Below, one piece after another: positions 36,612 through 45,910 of a stretch of 64,000 bases of DNA. The position numbers and the translations under genes are program-made. This DNA comes from JAOSJL01 sp963704035 (GTDB lineage Bacteria > Actinomycetota > Acidimicrobiia > IMCC26256 > JAOSJL01): NCBI GenBank assembly GCA_963704035.1, contig CAVPGR010000002.1, forward strand, positions 186,001 to 250,000, given 5' to 3'. The notes beneath the pieces are model-generated. The model was not told where the DNA came from and made no database searches. It was given only the letters and a program-made list of their open reading frames with translations. Positions within the stretch are counted from its first letter, which is position 1. Each line of letters begins with the position of its first letter.

Positions 36612-39600
36612 GACGGACTGACACCCGCCCGTCGTCGCGCCGAGATCGACTCCTGCGGCATCGGCTTCGTCGCCGACGCGTCCGGATCCTCGGCGCGTTC
36701 GATCGTCCAGGCGGCCCTCACGGGTCTGGCGTGCGTGAAGCATCGGGGCGCGATTGCGGCCGACGGCATCTCGGGCGACGGAGCGGGCATCCTCACGCCC
36801 ATTCCCGGTGAGTTCTTCTCACGGATCGCACGCGACGAGCTCGGAGCCTCCGTGGATGCCGCCCGGGTCGGAGTGGTGACGGCCTTTCTCGACCGCGAAC
36901 GCGAGTCCGCCCGCTCCGGGGCCCTCCAGGCCATCGCTTCCGCGTGTGCCGGCGAGGGCCTGAAACTCATCGGATTCCGCAATGTCCCGATCGACGACTC
37001 CCAGATCGGCCGTCAGGCTCACAGCGAGCTGCCGGCCATCGTCCATGCCGTGATCCAGCGCCCCGATGGCGTCGACATCGAGGAGGCCGAACGCCGGGCA
37101 TACCGGGCCCGCCGCCGCGCGGAGATGCACTGCGCGAAGGAGGGGCTACGTCACTACTTCGTGAGCTGGTCCTTCCGGACAGTGACCTACAAGGCTCTCG
37201 TCACCAGTGAACGTCTTGCGGGTTTCTACCCCGACCTCGCCGCAGACGACTACATCGCGCCGCTGGCGGTGTTTCACAGCCGGTTCTCGACCAACACGTC
37301 TCCGGCCTGGGAACGCGCGCAGCCGTTCCGAATGATCTGCCACAACGGTGAGATCAACACAATCGACGGAAACCACCACCGCATGCTGGCGCGCGATCAC
37401 CTCGGAACCGAAGAAGCCGGACTGGGCGAGGAGAGTCTCTTCCGGCCACTGCTCCATCCCCACGACTCGGATTCCGGAAAGATCGACGCCGCCATCGAGC
37501 TGCTGACGCGCGCAGGGCGCGACCCGCGACATGTCTTGGCGATGCTCGCTCCCGAAGCGTGGGAAGGACAGCGCGATCTCGCGCCGGGCGTGCGCGACTT
37601 CTTCCGCTACCACGCGTGTCTCAGCGACCCCTGGGACGGCCCGGCCGCCCTCATCTACACCGACGGCCGGCGCGTCGGAGCCTCACTCGATCGCAACGGC
37701 CTGCGCCCGATGCGATACCAGGTCTGCGACGACGGCTTCGTCGTGTGTGCCTCCGAGGTCGGTGCCGTTCCGACGGAGGGTCACGGTTCCGTGCGTCGCG
37801 GGCGACTCGGTCCCGGCGAGGCGATCTGTGTCGATCCCGACGCCGGCGGCGTGCAGTACGACGCGCAGATCAAGACGTGGTTGGCTGGGCGTGCGCCATA
37901 CGAGGAGTGGGTCGACGACGGCCTCCAGCCCTTCAGCCTCGGTGACCCCGTCCAGGTGGTTCCCCCGGAGGACGAATTCCATCGTCAGCAGGTCGCCTAC
38001 GGAATCACCCGTGAAGAAGTGGCGATGGTCCTCAAGCCGATGGCAATCGACGCCAAGGAGCCCACGTTCTCGATGGGTGACGACGTCCCGTTCGCGGCGG
38101 TGGCCTCTCACCCGCGCCCGGTGACGAATTTCCTGAAGCAGCGGTTCGCCCAGGTCTCGAACCCCGCCATCGACCACCTACGTGAGCGCCTCGTGATGTC
38201 GTTGCGAACCTGCCTCGGCCCGAGACAGCCGATCCTGACCGAGCGACCGGAAGCCGCCCGACTCCTGGAGCTTCGCTCCTTCTTCCTCTACCCGTCGGCG
38301 CTCGAGGCACTGTTGCGCCCGGACGCTTCCTTTCCGAGCGTCCGGATCGATTCGACGTTCGAGGTCGACGCAGGTCCGGGCGGCATGAAAGCTGCTCTCG
38401 AGGGGATCTCGGCCGCGACCGTCGCTGCCGTCGAGGCCGGGGCGTCCATCATCGTGTGCTCCGACGCCGACGTCGATGCCGAGCGGGCTCCCCTCCCGTC
38501 GTTGCTCGTGACCGGAGCCATGCACTACGCACTGATCGACGTGGGCCGGCGCGACTCGGCATCGCTCGTGATCGACACCGGCGACGTACACGCGACGCAT
38601 GCCGTGGCATGTCTCCTCGGGTTCGGTGCCGACGCCGTGTGCCCGCGAACAGCGCTCCAGACCGTCGCCGCGCTGGCCGATGACGGTCAACTCGGTGAGC
38701 ACCCTGCGGCCGAAGCACAGAAGCGGTACCAGGCCGCGCTCGAGGACGGTGTCCTGAAGATCTTCTCCAAGATGGGGATCTCCACGATCGACGGCTACCG
38801 CTCCGCACAGATCTTCGACGCTCTGGGATTGTCGGACGAGGTCGTCCAGCGGTGCATGCGTGGCGTCACCTCCGTGGTCGGCGGCGTGGGTTTCGACCGT
38901 CTGGCTGCCGACGTCCTCACCCGTCACGAGGAGGCGTTCGACACGGAGAAGGTCTCGTTGACCAGTCCGGGGTTCTTCCGGCACCGCAAGGGCGGGGAGT
39001 ACCACGCCAACAACCCCGACGTGGTCGACGCACTGCACCGGTCGATCGCGCTCGTTCCGGCCGACGGTGCAAAGGGCAAGCGGAACAAGGACAGCGACGG
39101 GAAGCTGGGGGGCGTTCCGCTCGCTTCGGCCGACGAGCAGGGAAAGGTGATCTACCTCGGCGACGACGGCGAGCCCGTCCCTCCGGCCGATCCCGCCGAC
39201 GTGGCCGCTGCGCATCTGCTGCAACGTGCGGTCGACGAGGGTCGCACCGACCTCTATGACGCGTTCGCATCGCAGGTCAACGACCGTCCGGTCACAGAGA
39301 TCCGCGATCTTCTCGAGTTCGTGGTCGCGGACGAGCCACTTCCGCTCGATGAGGTGGAGTCGGTCGAGAAGATCACGCAGCGGTTCTCGACGGGAGCGAT
39401 GTCGCACGGCGCGCTCTCGGCAGAGGCACACGAGACGCTGGCGATGGCCATGAATCTGATCGGCGGAAAGAGCAACTGTGGCGAGGGTGGAGAGGACCCC
39501 GCACGCTTCCGTACGCGGGGTACCGCTCGCGATCGCAACTCCCGGATCAAGCAGATCGCGTCCGGTCGATTCGGGGTGACGCCCCAGTACTGCGCCTACG

Positions 39601-41246
39601 CCGACGAGCTCAACATCAAGGTGGCGCAGGGATCCAAGCCTGGCGAGGGCGGCCAGTTGCCGGGCCACAAGGTGAGCGGAGAGATCGCACGCCTCCGCCA
39701 CACTCAGCCGGGCGTCGGGCTGATCTCACCTCCGCCGCACCACGACATCTACTCGATCGAGGACCTCGCACAGCTCATCTTCGACCTGAAGCAGGTCAAC
39801 CCGCGCGCCGAGGTGTCGGTCAAGCTCGTCGCCGAGAACGGCGTGGGAACGATCGCCTCGGGGGTCGTGCGCGCTCTGGCCGAGACGGTGCAGATCTCCG
39901 GGCACAACGGTGGCACCGGCGCCTCGCCACTCTCTTCGATCAAGAACGCCGGGATGCCGTGGGAGCTCGGCCTGGCCGAGGCCCACGCCACGTTGATGGA
40001 GGACGAGTTGCGCGATCGCGTCCGTGTCCGCGTCGATGGAGGCTTCCGGACCGGCCGCGACATCGTGATCGCTGCGCTGCTCGGTGCCGACGAGTACTCG
40101 TTCGGTACCGCGGCCATGCTCGCCGAGGGGTGCATCATGGTGCGCGCCTGCCACCGTGACACGTGCCCCACCGGAATCGCGACCCAGCGGCCGAACCTGC
40201 GGGCCAAGTTCGTCGGTACGCCTGAAGGTGTCGCGACCTACATGGTGTTCATCGCCGAAGAGGTCCGTCGGCGCCTGGCCGAGATCGGGCTGCGCAGTCT
40301 CGACGAGGCGATCGGTCGCGTCGACCTCCTTCGCCAACGGGTCACAGGTGATCCCCACGCCGACGCGCTCGACCTGGCGCCGTTGCTGCGCGAACCGCCA
40401 TCGCCCGACGCACCCCGGCGTTTCGTCCGTGGTGTCGACGTACAACGGCCCCGATCGGAGCTCGACGCGCGGCTCCTCGACGACGCATTCGGGGTCCTCT
40501 TCGAAGGCGGTGAGGCGACCTTCGACTACCCGATCTGCAACGCGGATCGCACCGTCGGTGCGTCTCTCGGCGGTGCCATCGGCCTCGAATGGGGGAGCCA
40601 TCTCCCACCGGGCCATGTCACGGCACGCTTCACGGGCTCGGCCGGCCAGAGTTTCGGCGCGTTCCTCGCCGACGGCGTCACGCTCGATCTCACGGGCGAG
40701 GCCAACGACTACCTCGGCAAGGGCCTCGGCGGTGGGCGGGTCGTGGTGCGCGCACCCGACAACGACGCCGGAGACCCCGTTCTGGCGGGGAACACCGTGT
40801 TGTACGGCGCCACCGGCGGACAGGTCTTCATCGCCGGGGCGGTCGGTGAGCGTTTCTGCGTGCGCAACAGCGGCGCGATGGCCGTCGTCGAGGGAACGGG
40901 CGACCACGCGTGCGAGTACATGACGGGTGGAACGGTCGTCATCCTCGGTCCGATCGGCGACAACCTGGGTGCGGGGATGACCGGCGGTCAGACGTACGTC
41001 TACGACCCCGACGGCGATCTGGCTCTTCGGATCAACCGCCAACTCGTCGACGCCGCGCGACCCGACGACGACGACGAGATGCGCTTCCTGATCGAACAGC
41101 ACGCCGAGTCCACAGGGTCGGCCCGGGCCACGGATCTCCTCGAGCGGTGGAACGACGTCGTGAGCGACTTCTGGCGGATCGCACCCGTCGGTGAAGTGGC
41201 CGGTATCGCCCGCGAGCAGGTGGTCGCAATAGGAGCTTCGAGATAA
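36537..41246 (+). CDS. gltB: Glutamate synthase (NADPH-type) large subunit
   Basis: 1569 residues with no frameshift. It transfers the amide of glutamine to 2-oxoglutarate. I place the start at GTG 36537, 6 bp after AGGAGAAGG, inside the first of five 15-bp repeats; a much longer open frame upstream has no ribosome site. The Ntn nucleophile is Cys40 in EIDSCGIGFVAD after a short propeptide. The central part has the FMN/2-oxoglutarate core (SVKLVAENGVGTIASGV, ISGHNGGTGASPL). The 3Fe-4S ligands form CIMVRACHRDTC (C-x5-C-x4-C). The C-terminal beta-helix (GQSFGAFLADGV, GGQVFIAGAVGERF) is complete. The small subunit gltD is absent nearby. Confidence 0.95.
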   Translation: MRANPVRANTVRANPVRANPVRANTDGLTPARRRAEIDSCGIGFVADASGSSARSIVQAALTGLACVKHRGAIAADGISGDGAGILTPIPGEFFSRIARDELGASVDAARVGVVTAFLDRERESARSGALQAIASACAGEGLKLIGFRNVPIDDSQIGRQAHSELPAIVHAVIQRPDGVDIEEAERRAYRARRRAEMHCAKEGLRHYFVSWSFRTVTYKALVTSERLAGFYPDLAADDYIAPLAVFHSRFSTNTSPAWERAQPFRMICHNGEINTIDGNHHRMLARDHLGTEEAGLGEESLFRPLLHPHDSDSGKIDAAIELLTRAGRDPRHVLAMLAPEAWEGQRDLAPGVRDFFRYHACLSDPWDGPAALIYTDGRRVGASLDRNGLRPMRYQVCDDGFVVCASEVGAVPTEGHGSVRRGRLGPGEAICVDPDAGGVQYDAQIKTWLAGRAPYEEWVDDGLQPFSLGDPVQVVPPEDEFHRQQVAYGITREEVAMVLKPMAIDAKEPTFSMGDDVPFAAVASHPRPVTNFLKQRFAQVSNPAIDHLRERLVMSLRTCLGPRQPILTERPEAARLLELRSFFLYPSALEALLRPDASFPSVRIDSTFEVDAGPGGMKAALEGISAATVAAVEAGASIIVCSDADVDAERAPLPSLLVTGAMHYALIDVGRRDSASLVIDTGDVHATHAVACLLGFGADAVCPRTALQTVAALADDGQLGEHPAAEAQKRYQAALEDGVLKIFSKMGISTIDGYRSAQIFDALGLSDEVVQRCMRGVTSVVGGVGFDRLAADVLTRHEEAFDTEKVSLTSPGFFRHRKGGEYHANNPDVVDALHRSIALVPADGAKGKRNKDSDGKLGGVPLASADEQGKVIYLGDDGEPVPPADPADVAAAHLLQRAVDEGRTDLYDAFASQVNDRPVTEIRDLLEFVVADEPLPLDEVESVEKITQRFSTGAMSHGALSAEAHETLAMAMNLIGGKSNCGEGGEDPARFRTRGTARDRNSRIKQIASGRFGVTPQYCAYADELNIKVAQGSKPGEGGQLPGHKVSGEIARLRHTQPGVGLISPPPHHDIYSIEDLAQLIFDLKQVNPRAEVSVKLVAENGVGTIASGVVRALAETVQISGHNGGTGASPLSSIKNAGMPWELGLAEAHATLMEDELRDRVRVRVDGGFRTGRDIVIAALLGADEYSFGTAAMLAEGCIMVRACHRDTCPTGIATQRPNLRAKFVGTPEGVATYMVFIAEEVRRRLAEIGLRSLDEAIGRVDLLRQRVTGDPHADALDLAPLLREPPSPDAPRRFVRGVDVQRPRSELDARLLDDAFGVLFEGGEATFDYPICNADRTVGASLGGAIGLEWGSHLPPGHVTARFTGSAGQSFGAFLADGVTLDLTGEANDYLGKGLGGGRVVVRAPDNDAGDPVLAGNTVLYGATGGQVFIAGAVGERFCVRNSGAMAVVEGTGDHACEYMTGGTVVILGPIGDNLGAGMTGGQTYVYDPDGDLALRINRQLVDAARPDDDDEMRFLIEQHAESTGSARATDLLERWNDVVSDFWRIAPVGEVAGIAREQVVAIGASR

Positions 41247-41250
41247 CCGG

Positions 41251-41266
41251 ATAAACGGCGGTTAAC
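41251..41266 (-). promoter_or_regulatory. GTTAAC-type 16-bp box upstream of the M20 peptidase gene
   Basis: On the minus strand this reads GTTAAC-CGCC-GTTTAT. It lies between the gltB stop and the peptidase ATG at 41287, about 20 bp before the start codon. It matches the box at 47538 at 12 of 16 positions. Confidence 0.55.
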
Positions 41267-41286
41267 GTCGCAGTAGGCTCAGCCGC

Positions 41287-42633
41287 ATGGATGCTGCGCT
41301 GGACGCCGAGGTGGGCGAAGTCGCCGAGCTGGTTCAGGCGATGATCCGCAACCGTTGTGTCAACGACGGGACCCGGGAGTCGGGTGAGGAGATCCGCAAC
41401 GTGGATCTGCTCGCCGGGTATCTCGACGGCGCGGGCCTCGATGTCGAACGGTACGAGGCCGCCCCGGGCCGCGAGAGCCTCGTGGCCACGATCGAGGGAA
41501 CCGATCCCGACGCTCCGACGCTCACGTTGCTCGGCCACACCGACGTGGTCCCGGTCAACGAACGCCGCTGGAGCCGCGATCCGTTCGGCGGGGAGATCGT
41601 CGACGGGGAGCTGTGGGGCCGGGGTGCCATCGACATGTTCAACCTCACGGCGTCGATGGCCGTGGCGATCCGACGAATCGCTACGAGCGGCGACCCTTTG
41701 CGGGGCACGCTGCGCTACATCGCCGTGGCCGATGAGGAGGCCTCGGGCCTCTACGGCGCCAAGTATCTCGTCGAGCGGGAAACCGACGCGGTCCGCACCG
41801 ACTACGTGATCACCGAGTCGGGTGGGTTCCCGATCGAGGCCGCCGACGGGTCGATTTCCATGCCCGTCCTCGTTGCCGAGAAGGGCACCATGGCTTCGCG
41901 ACTCCGGGTCACGGGAACACCGGGCCACGGTTCGATGCCGTACGGAACCGACAACGCCCTCGTGAAGGCCGCGGAGGTGCTGGGCAGGCTCGACGCCTAC
42001 CAGCCGCCCACGCGTGTGTCCGACCACTGGCGGAACTTCGTGGAGGGTTTCGGCTACCCACCCGAACTCACCGGCCCACTCACCGACGAGGAGACACTCG
42101 CCGCCACGTGCGCTGCGCTCCCCGCTGCCATCGGCAAGGTGGCTTACTCGTGCAACCACACGACACTGACGCCGACCGTGATGTCAGGGGGTACGAAGCG
42201 CAACGTCATCCCCGACTCCGTCGACATCGAGCTCGACATCCGTACGCTGCCCGGTGATGACCCGGCGTCGGTGCGGGGGATGATCAACGAGGCGTTGGGC
42301 GATCTCGCCGACCAGGTCGAATTCGACCCCGGCGTCGCGATCCCGGCCAGCGAGTCACCCGCGGATACGCCATTGTGGGACTCGCTGGGTCGCGTGGCGA
42401 ACCACTTCTACGGAGGCTCGTCGCTGCTTCCGATGCTGATGCCCGGCGGTACCGACTCCCGCCACTTCCGTGCTCTCGGCGCCACCTGCTACGGCTTCGG
42501 GATCTATTCCCGCGAGATGGAACTCGAGAAGATGGCCACCATGGCACACGGCGACGACGAGCGGATCGACCTGGAGTCGCTCCGACTCATCGTCGACATG
42601 TGGGACGTTCTCGTCCGAGACTTCCTGACCTGA
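41287..42633 (+). CDS. M20-family metallopeptidase (ArgE/DapE/ACY1-like)
   Basis: 448 residues. The zinc-binding pattern is LLGHTDVVP (His84, with Asp86 as support), RGAIDMFNLTAS (bridging Asp), VADEEASGLYG (catalytic and metal Glu), VITESGG and a late GGTDSRHFRA/ATMAHGDDE with the final His. A dimerisation lid domain (ASRLRVTGTPGHGSMPYGTD) lies in the middle. The family hydrolyses N-acyl amino acids, dipeptides or carnosine-like compounds; nothing in the context decides which. The TGA starts the first copy of a 56-bp tandem repeat. Confidence 0.9.
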   Translation: MDAALDAEVGEVAELVQAMIRNRCVNDGTRESGEEIRNVDLLAGYLDGAGLDVERYEAAPGRESLVATIEGTDPDAPTLTLLGHTDVVPVNERRWSRDPFGGEIVDGELWGRGAIDMFNLTASMAVAIRRIATSGDPLRGTLRYIAVADEEASGLYGAKYLVERETDAVRTDYVITESGGFPIEAADGSISMPVLVAEKGTMASRLRVTGTPGHGSMPYGTDNALVKAAEVLGRLDAYQPPTRVSDHWRNFVEGFGYPPELTGPLTDEETLAATCAALPAAIGKVAYSCNHTTLTPTVMSGGTKRNVIPDSVDIELDIRTLPGDDPASVRGMINEALGDLADQVEFDPGVAIPASESPADTPLWDSLGRVANHFYGGSSLLPMLMPGGTDSRHFRALGATCYGFGIYSREMELEKMATMAHGDDERIDLESLRLIVDMWDVLVRDFLT

Positions 42634-42644
42634 GACGAGGATCA

Positions 42645-42667
42645 GCGGCGCAGGTATCCTGCGCCGC
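42645..42667. terminator. Hairpin of tandem copy 1
   Basis: GCGGCGCAGG and CCTGCGCCGC make a perfect 10-bp stem around TAT. Placement between convergent genes suggests a bidirectional terminator. There is no long T run after it. Confidence 0.75.
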
Positions 42668-42700
42668 CCGAGGCGAAGCAGGGGAATGAGACGAGGATCA

Positions 42701-42723
42701 GCGGCGCAGGTACCCTGCGCCGC
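42701..42723. terminator. Hairpin of tandem copy 2
   Basis: The stem is the same as in copy 1 and the loop is TAC. The stem differs from the hairpin at 26970-26992 by a G/C swap on both arms, which keeps the pairing. Confidence 0.75.
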
Positions 42724-42741
42724 CCGAAGCGAAGTAGGGAA

Positions 42742-43758
42742 TCAGACGAGCTTCGCCAGCTCCTCGAGTTGCTGCAGCCGGGTCTGCTGATCGAAGGCAA
42801 GGAGCGCCACGTTGATGACGGATGCGCCCGCCTCGGCGTACGCGGCGAAGCGGTCCTTCACGTATCCGGCGTCGCCGATGGCGGACACCTCGTCGACCAT
42901 CTCGTCGGTGATTGCAGCCACGGCTTCTTCGCGCTGCCGGTCGAGATAGAGGTCCTGCACCGTCTTCGCCTCGTCGACGTAGCCGTAGCGCCGGAAGAGC
43001 TGGTTGTAGAAGTTCTTCTCGCGCGAGCCCATGCCTCCGAGATACAGGGCCATGCCCATCTTGGCGAAACCCTTGAGCATTGCGGGGTCGTCGGTGACAG
43101 CGGATGCGACGCTGGGGATCACCTCGAGATCGCCGAGATCGTCGCCTCGCTTGGCCCGCCCGGCCGCGAGAGGCTCGCTCCACACGCTGTCGGCCTTCTC
43201 GGGAGAGAAGAGAACGGGTAGCCACCCATCGGCCAACTCGGCGGTGAGCTCCACGTTCTTGGGTCCGAGTGAGGCGAGAACGATCGGGACGTCGGCGCGA
43301 CGCGGATGGTTGATCAGCTTGAGACCCATGTCGAGCTTGTAGATCTCGCCTTCGTAGTTGAGCCGCTCGCGGCGCAGGATCGTGCGGACGATCTCGATCG
43401 TCTCCCGCTGTCGCTGCATCGGACGGTCGAACGGAACACCGTGCCAACCCTCCACGACCTGAGGTCCCGAGGTACCCAGGCCGAGGATCGCGCGACCGTC
43501 GGAGAGGGTGTCGAGTGTGGCGATCGACTGACCGAGAAGGGCCGGAGTCCGCGAGTAGACGTTGGCGATCCCCGTGGCGAGACCGATCTGTTCGGTGTGG
43601 GGGATCAGGGCCGTGAGCATCTGGAACGCGTCGAAGGTCCACGCCTCGGCCGCCCAGACGGAGTGGTAGCCGAGTTGGTCGGCGCGTGTGACGAACTCGT
43701 AGAGCTCCTCTGTCGACATGGCACCTTCTGCGTACGGAAGGCTGACGGCGAGCTTCAT
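42742..43758 (-). CDS. LLM-class (F420-dependent type) oxidoreductase
   Basis: 338 residues. The start MKLAVSLPYAEGAMSTEELY and the motifs WAAEAWTFDAFQMLTALIPH, GLATGIANVYSRTPALLGQS and GRAILGLGTSGPQVVEGWHG are those of F420-dependent LLM dehydrogenases and reductases common in actinobacteria. F420 is preferred over FMN by this pattern, but the cofactor is an inference. It is divergent from the acyl-CoA dehydrogenase gene at 43852, with the regulon box at 43812-43827 between them. Confidence 0.87.
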   Translation of the reverse strand: MKLAVSLPYAEGAMSTEELYEFVTRADQLGYHSVWAAEAWTFDAFQMLTALIPHTEQIGLATGIANVYSRTPALLGQSIATLDTLSDGRAILGLGTSGPQVVEGWHGVPFDRPMQRQRETIEIVRTILRRERLNYEGEIYKLDMGLKLINHPRRADVPIVLASLGPKNVELTAELADGWLPVLFSPEKADSVWSEPLAAGRAKRGDDLGDLEVIPSVASAVTDDPAMLKGFAKMGMALYLGGMGSREKNFYNQLFRRYGYVDEAKTVQDLYLDRQREEAVAAITDEMVDEVSAIGDAGYVKDRFAAYAEAGASVINVALLAFDQQTRLQQLEELAKLV

Positions 43759-43811
43759 CTCGGTCCTCCTGGCGACGGGTTCTGATGGCGGAAGAGAACT
43801 CCGCCCGGTAG

Positions 43812-43827
43812 GTTAGTCATCGTTCAC
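43812..43827 (-). promoter_or_regulatory. GTGAAC-type 16-bp box between the LLM and acyl-CoA dehydrogenase genes
   Basis: On the minus strand it reads GTGAAC-GATG-ACTAAC. It lies 24 bp before the dehydrogenase ATG at 43852 and 53 bp before the LLM start. It matches the box at 52563 at 13 of 16 positions. Confidence 0.65.
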
Positions 43828-43851
43828 ATCGGTCGTGAGAGGCTGGGGCCC

Positions 43852-45088
43852 ATGACGACGACGGAGGTGGCCGCGGCGCAGGCGACGAGGCCCGAGGCGG
43901 CGCGCCTCGACGCGCTCATCGACGAGATCCTCGGCCGGCACGACATAGCGTCCACCGAGAGCCGCGTCATCTGGAGTGAGATGTTCGACGCCGGGCTCGC
44001 GTGGGTGCATTTCCCCGAGGGCAGGGGCGGTCTCGAGCTCGACGCGGAATACCAGGAGCACATCGACCGCCGCTTTTCGCGAAGCCGGCGTCGAGTCCAA
44101 CATCCGCTTCAACATGATGGGCGTCGGCATGGCCGGCCCGACGCTCGTGGCGTGCGGCTCCGAGGCGCAACAGGAGGAGCACCTGCGTCGGATCTACACG
44201 TGTGAGGACGTCTGGTGTCAGATGTTCTCCGAGCCGGGTGCCGGCTCCGATGTCGCCGGATTGTCGACGCGTGCCGTGCGGGACGGCGACGAATGGATCG
44301 TGAACGGGCAGAAGGTCTGGACGACCCAGGCCCACGTGGCGGCCAAGGGTCTCCTGCTGGTGCGTACCGACCCCGACGTTCCCAAACACAAGGGGCTGAG
44401 CTACTTCTGGATCGACATGCACTCGCCGGGCGTCGATGTGCGGCCGCTGCGCCAGCTCACGGGCGCCGCCGAGTTCAACGAGATCTACTTCACCGACGTG
44501 CGGGTTCCCGATACCAACCGCATCGGAGACGTCGGCGCGGGATGGAATGTTGCGATCACCACGCTCATGAACGAGCGCACGATGCTCGGCAAGTTGGCCG
44601 ATCCGTCCCGGGCTCCCAATCTCGGTGCCTTCGCCGTCGATCTCTGGCGGCGGCGAGGACTCGACGATGCGGTCCTGCGCGACAAGCTCATGAGAGTCTG
44701 GGTGGATGACTACGTGGTTCGTCTTCTGATGCAACGCGCCGAGCAGAACCGCAAGGTCGGTACGCCCGGTCCGGAGAGCTCGCTCGGGAAGATCTCCGTG
44801 TCGCCGCAACAGCAACGCACGTACCGGCTCTGTCTGGATCTTCTCGGGGCCGAGGGAATGCTGATCGACGACTACGAGATGACGCGCCCCGATACGGTCT
44901 CGGAGTCCATCCTCGGGAACATGGAGGATGCGTGCCTCCAGAAGACCTTCCTCGAATCGCAGGGGGCCACGATCGGTGGCGGCACGTCGGAGATCTCCAA
45001 GAACATCATCGGCGAGCGTGTGCTGGGCCTCCCCAAGGAACCGTCGGTCGACCGCGACCTCCCCTGGTCGGAGATCCCGCGGAGCTGA
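43852..45088 (+). CDS. Acyl-CoA dehydrogenase, FadE type (one frameshift)
   Basis: About 411 residues. Features are WVHFPEGRGGLELDAEYQEH, DVWCQMFSEPGAGSDVAGL, VNGQKVWTTQAHVAAKG and the C-terminal GGTSEISKNIIGERVLGL. The frame shifts near 44070, where dropping one C joins EHID to AAFREAGVESNIRFNM. The residue in front of GGTSE is Gly; the copy at 4893 has Glu there. In several steroid-type dehydrogenases the catalytic Glu sits elsewhere or in a partner subunit, so this protein may be part of a heteromer. It lies 21 bp upstream of a crotonase gene. Confidence 0.87.
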
Positions 45089-45109
45089 CTCCCGGATGAG
45101 GACGTGACC

Positions 45110-45904
45110 ATGGTCGAGAAATACCCGAATCTGACCCTCGACGTGGAGGACGACGGTCTGGCGCGGTTGACGCTCAGTCGACCCGACGACGCCAACTCCG
45201 CCGACCTGGCCCTGGCGAAGGACTTCTCAGACGCCGCCCGGCAACTCGCCGACGACGATCACGTCCACGCGGTTCTGCTCACCGGCGAGGGGAAGATGTT
45301 CTGTGGTGGAGGCGACGTGAAGTCGTTCGCCGCCGAAGACGAACTCGGTCCGAAACTTCGCGAGATCACCACCCACCTCCATTCCGGGGTGTCGCGTCTC
45401 GTCCGCCTCGACGCCCCGGTCGTGGCGGCCGTGCAGGGGAGCGCCGCCGGTGCCGGGCTGGGTCTGGCCATGGCGGCCGATCTCGTGCTCGCAGGGGAGT
45501 CGGCGAAATTCGTGATGGCGTACACGGGGATCGGTCTCTCCCCCGACGGTGCGTCCACCTACTTCCTTCCCCGCCTCGTGGGGGCCCGGCGTGCTCTCGA
45601 GCTGACGCTCACCAACCGGGTTCTGTCGGCTACCGAGGCGCTCGACTGGGGTCTCGTGAACACCGTGGTACCCGACGACGAGTTGTCGACGGCCGCCGAG
45701 AACCTCGCCCGCCGCCTGAGCGCCGGACCGACGAAGAGTTTCGGAGCGTCGAAGCGACTGTTCCGCGACTCATGGAGTGCATCGCTCGAGACGCAGATGG
45801 AGTCCGAGAGCGAGGAACTGACCGCTGCCGGTCACCGTGCCGATGGCGTCGAAGGTATCGCTGCATTCGTCGAGAAGAGACGGCCCGACTTCACAGGCCG
45901 GTAG
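45110..45904 (+). CDS. Crotonase-family protein, PaaG-like isomerase/hydratase
   Basis: 264 residues from ATG at 45110 (GAGG ribosome site about 10 bp upstream; a GTG at 45104 is too close). The crotonase fold shows LTLSRPDDANSADLAL, MFCGGGDVKSF and AAVQGSAAGAGLGLAMAADL (oxyanion hole). The usual first catalytic Glu is Gly here, and the second region is GIGLSPDGASTYFLPRL with Asp, as in PaaG-type epoxide isomerases and some delta-isomerases. Simple hydratase activity is thus doubtful. It is co-oriented with the dehydrogenase and converges on the thiolase gene 6 bp away. Confidence 0.86.
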   Translation: MVEKYPNLTLDVEDDGLARLTLSRPDDANSADLALAKDFSDAARQLADDDHVHAVLLTGEGKMFCGGGDVKSFAAEDELGPKLREITTHLHSGVSRLVRLDAPVVAAVQGSAAGAGLGLAMAADLVLAGESAKFVMAYTGIGLSPDGASTYFLPRLVGARRALELTLTNRVLSATEALDWGLVNTVVPDDELSTAAENLARRLSAGPTKSFGASKRLFRDSWSASLETQMESESEELTAAGHRADGVEGIAAFVEKRRPDFTGR

Positions 45905-45910
45905 TTCCAC

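Larger units (their letters stand above)
42631..42741. repeat. Tandem pair of a 55-56-bp intergenic hairpin element
   Basis: Copy 1 is 42631-42686 and copy 2 is 42687-42741; both begin TGAGACGAGGATCAGCGGCG. They differ at only a few positions. The pair fills the gap between the convergent M20 and LLM genes, from the first base of the M20 stop to the base before the LLM stop. Each copy contains one hairpin. Confidence 0.9.

Noticed and set aside
38178..39701. Minus-strand open frame of about 500 codons inside gltB
   Set aside because: It is opposite a fully conserved glutamate synthase core and has no domain of its own.
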